This document shows, piece after piece, positions 6,170 through 7,695 of a DNA stretch of 7,695 nt (position 1 is the first letter of the stretch; every line of letters starts with the position of its first letter). Position numbers and translations under genes: made by a program. This DNA comes from an uncultured Kiritimatiellota bacterium (GTDB lineage Bacteria; Verrucomicrobiota; Kiritimatiellia; RFP12; UBA1067). Below the pieces are notes generated by a model. It had not been told where the DNA came from. It made no database searches and worked only from the letters and a program-made list of their open reading frames with translations. The stretch covers positions 1 to 7,695 of the forward strand of contig CAKUGW010000132.1 in NCBI GenBank assembly GCA_934654805.1, given 5' to 3'.

Positions 6170-7114
6170 ATGACACGATCTGACAAGACTCAGGGACTGG
6201 GCGGGAAGAACAGGACGCACAAGACGAAGAGGCCGCACAAGACAAGTTCGGCGACCCCTGCGGTCTGTTCGTCTTGCTGGTCTTCTGCTTCGGAGCCTTC
6301 TGTGTCCTCTGCGTCCTGTTCGTCCCGTGCGTCCTCTGCGTCCGGCGCCGCCGTCCTGACCGACTCGGAGAAAGAGGCGCTTCGCGCGGCGTTTTTCGAT
6401 GCGCTCGGTCCGAACGCCGCCGTCTTCAAGGCGCTGCTGGAATGCGCCCCGGAGCTGTGCTTCTACATGAAGGACCGCGAAGGGCGCATCATGGCCCTGA
6501 ACCGCCGCAACTGCGAAGTCTGCAACATCCGCAGCGAATGGGACGCGATCGGCCGCACGTCGCGCGACCTCTTTCCGCCGACGCTCGCCGACGACTACAT
6601 GGAGCTGGACCACGAGGTCCTGAAGACGGGGCGCCCCGTCCTCCAGCGCGTCACCGCCCATCCGGCCGACTACTCGAACCGCCTGATGATCTCCGACGTC
6701 TATCCGCTGCGCGACCGGCGCGGACGCCTCATCGGCACCGCCCGCACCTACCGGCTCACGGGCCGCGACTCGTCCGAGGCGCGCAACTACAGCGCCCTGC
6801 GCGCCGTCGCGACCGAGATCGACCGGCGCTACGCCGAGCCCCTTTCGCTCGACGAGCTGGCCCGGCGGGCGGGCATGTCGAAAAGCACGTTCAAGCGCAC
6901 GTTCACGCGGCTCTTCGAGGTCTCGCCCGGACAGTACCTGCTGCGCGTAAGGCTCAACGCCGCGCGACGGCTGCTGGAGACGACGGACAGGCTCATCTCC
7001 GACGTCGCGCTCGACTGCGGCTTCTACGACCAGAGTCACTTCAGCCGCCTCTTCCGTCGCGCGCGCGGCATCACGCCCGGCGCCTACCGCCGCGCCCACG
7101 CGCGGACGCGCTAA
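6170..7114 (+). CDS. PAS-AraC family transcriptional regulator
   Basis: The protein has 314 residues. Residues about 85-197 form a PAS domain (APELCFYMKDREGRIMALNR at 93-112, then NCEVCNI, IGRTSRDLFP and GRLIGTARTYR), a cytoplasmic sensor fold for small ligands or redox signals. Residues about 205-308 are the AraC double helix-turn-helix: LSLDELARRAGMSKSTFKRT in the first, ISDVALDCGFYDQSHFSRLF in the second, then RRARGITPGAYRR, the family signature. The protein should bind DNA as a soluble regulator. The likely target is the divergent glycoside hydrolase gene 186 bp away, and perhaps itself. The start at 6170 is chosen because a perfect extended -10 ends 7 nt before it; the frame is open back to 6020. 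Residues about 10-60 are low-complexity (K/T/H, then S/A/C-rich) and are encoded by a nucleotide repeat, so they are probably a disordered tail of recent origin. No downstream ATG precedes the PAS domain, so a start that avoids the repeat is not available at an ATG. The inducing ligand cannot be told from sequence. Confidence 0.87.
   Translation: MTRSDKTQGLGGKNRTHKTKRPHKTSSATPAVCSSCWSSASEPSVSSASCSSRASSASGAAVLTDSEKEALRAAFFDALGPNAAVFKALLECAPELCFYMKDREGRIMALNRRNCEVCNIRSEWDAIGRTSRDLFPPTLADDYMELDHEVLKTGRPVLQRVTAHPADYSNRLMISDVYPLRDRRGRLIGTARTYRLTGRDSSEARNYSALRAVATEIDRRYAEPLSLDELARRAGMSKSTFKRTFTRLFEVSPGQYLLRVRLNAARRLLETTDRLISDVALDCGFYDQSHFSRLFRRARGITPGAYRRAHARTR
6202..6343. repeat. Inverted and direct repeat element inside the 5' end of the regulator gene
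   Basis: CGGGAAGAACAGGACGCA at 6202-6219 is the reverse complement of 6310-6327 with one mismatch, and looser complementarity continues inward (about 6220-6234 with 6292-6309). The right half also has an exact 12-bp direct repeat, TCCTCTGCGTCC, at 6305-6316 and 6332-6343. The 27-bp period equals nine codons and keeps the frame. The element lies wholly within the coding sequence and supplies the low-complexity N-terminus. Similar units occur at 1281-1318. Confidence 0.65.
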
Positions 7115-7203
7115 GGGGCAACGACGACACCCGACAGCTCAAGAGTCAAAAGGGTCACGATCATCTCTTTGCCGGTGATTGTTGACTGATGTCTCAAAGC
7201 CCT

Positions 7204-7695
7204 TCACGGCGCGTCCCGGCGCCAGAGGTCGGCGACGGCGGCGTCGTAGAGCGGGTTCAGGTACTCCGGGTCGATCGCCTCGCGCGGCGCGAGGCGGTGC
7301 GTGTCGTCCTCGCCCCACCGCGCGCAGGGCGCGCCGGAGGCGACCGCCGCGAAGAGCGCGCGAGCGAGCGCGAGGGCCGTCGCGTCGGGCGCGTGCCCAC
7401 CCCGCGTCGGCTTCCAGACGAGGGGCCCGCCCGCCTCGCGGTAGCGGCAGGCGAACGTGCGGCCGAGCGAGAAGCGGCCCTCGTCGCCAACGCCGCAGCT
7501 GACGAGCGCGGGCGCGCCCGCGCGGGGCGGCGGCTCCGGGAAGGCGCCGCAGCCGTGGACGGCCCACGCCGCGACGGGAAACGGCGGGCGCTCCTGCAGG
7601 AGCGCGACGAGCTGCCCTCCCGCCGAGTAGCCGTAGAGGAAGACGGGCAGCGGGCGGATGCCGTGGCGGCGGCGCAGGGCCTCGACCGAGAGCCG
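7204..7695 (-). CDS. Alpha/beta hydrolase (esterase-like), C-terminal 163 residues
   Basis: The gene enters from the right edge and stops with TGA at 7204-7206; its start is outside. Counting from the first visible residue, the catalytic triad of the alpha/beta-hydrolase fold can be placed. The nucleophile Ser24 is in the elbow VFLYGYSAGGQL, Asp71 is in LVSCGVGDEGR after a beta strand, and His101 is in TRGGHAPD. The spacing and the 'GYSAGG ... GVGDEGR ... GGHAPD' order match small esterases related to dienelactone hydrolase, PHB depolymerase and acetylxylan-esterase-like proteins. The exact substrate is unknown. Near a glycan-degrading enzyme, removal of acyl groups from polysaccharide is a reasonable guess. 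Whether it is exported cannot be seen because the N-terminus is missing. It is convergent with the PAS-AraC gene, with 89 bp between the stops and no clear T-tailed terminator. Codon third positions are extremely GC-rich. Confidence 0.75.
   Translation of the reverse strand, partial: RLSVEALRRRHGIRPLPVFLYGYSAGGQLVALLQERPPFPVAAWAVHGCGAFPEPPPRAGAPALVSCGVGDEGRFSLGRTFACRYREAGGPLVWKPTRGGHAPDATALALARALFAAVASGAPCARWGEDDTHRLAPREAIDPEYLNPLYDAAVADLWRRDAP

Noticed and set aside
6200..6345. CRISPR-like array suggested by repeated TCCTCTGCGTCC units
   Set aside because: There are only two exact 12-bp copies, 27 bp apart, inside a coding sequence. There are no regular repeats with unique spacers of CRISPR size.
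5984..7099. Upstream extension of the hydrolase frame to 7099 on the minus strand (372 extra codons)
   Set aside because: It crosses the intergenic region and lies antisense to the PAS-AraC gene. The signal peptide and the promoter both point to the ATG at 5983.
7144..7187. AGTCAA/TTGACT inverted repeat between the convergent stop codons as a terminator
   Set aside because: The arms are only 6 bp and 32 nt apart, the inner pairing is weak and there is no T-tract.
7139..7567. 142-codon minus-strand open frame overlapping the alpha/beta hydrolase
   Set aside because: It is out of frame with the triad-bearing protein and is Arg/Ala/Pro-rich, so it is a shadow.

Overview
The window is GC-rich DNA with E. 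coli-like -10 boxes. It carries a very large secreted glycoside hydrolase beside a PAS-AraC regulator. This pairing is common in polysaccharide-degrading members of the PVC group; my best guess is a Kiritimatiellae/Verrucomicrobiota genome, possibly from a gut or other glycan-rich habitat. That placement is inference from gene content and style. No marker gene is present.

Layout, left to right. Positions 1-142 hold the first 25 codons of a Phd/YefM-type antitoxin on the minus strand, with a complete promoter, a Shine-Dalgarno site and a pair of direct repeats that look like its operator. Positions 143-420 show no convincing gene. Positions 421-850 (perhaps to 924) hold a frameshifted transposase remnant on the plus strand. 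Positions 925-1324 are non-coding, with strong inverted repeats, a short tandem-like repeat and hairpins downstream of the big hydrolase gene. Positions 1325-5983 (minus) encode a 1552-residue exported protein: an N-terminal GH106-like alpha-L-rhamnosidase module, a beta-sandwich, and a C-terminal GH5 module that itself contains an inserted beta-rich segment. Positions 5984-6169 are a divergent regulatory region. Positions 6170-7114 (plus) encode a 314-residue PAS-AraC regulator whose N-terminal 60 residues are written by a repeat. Positions 7204-7695 (minus) hold the C-terminal 163 residues of an alpha/beta hydrolase, cut by the window edge.

How the parts may work together: the regulator and the two-module hydrolase are transcribed away from each other across 186 bp, and the hydrolase promoter sits inside an inverted repeat. 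The simplest reading is a small glycan-use locus in which the PAS-AraC protein controls the hydrolase, and the downstream esterase-like protein may act on acylated glycans. The two divergent genes both have an extended -10 element only 7-9 nt before the start codon and no ribosome binding site, so both mRNAs are predicted to be leaderless or nearly so. The left end (toxin-antitoxin start and transposase relic) looks like accessory DNA unrelated to the glycan genes.
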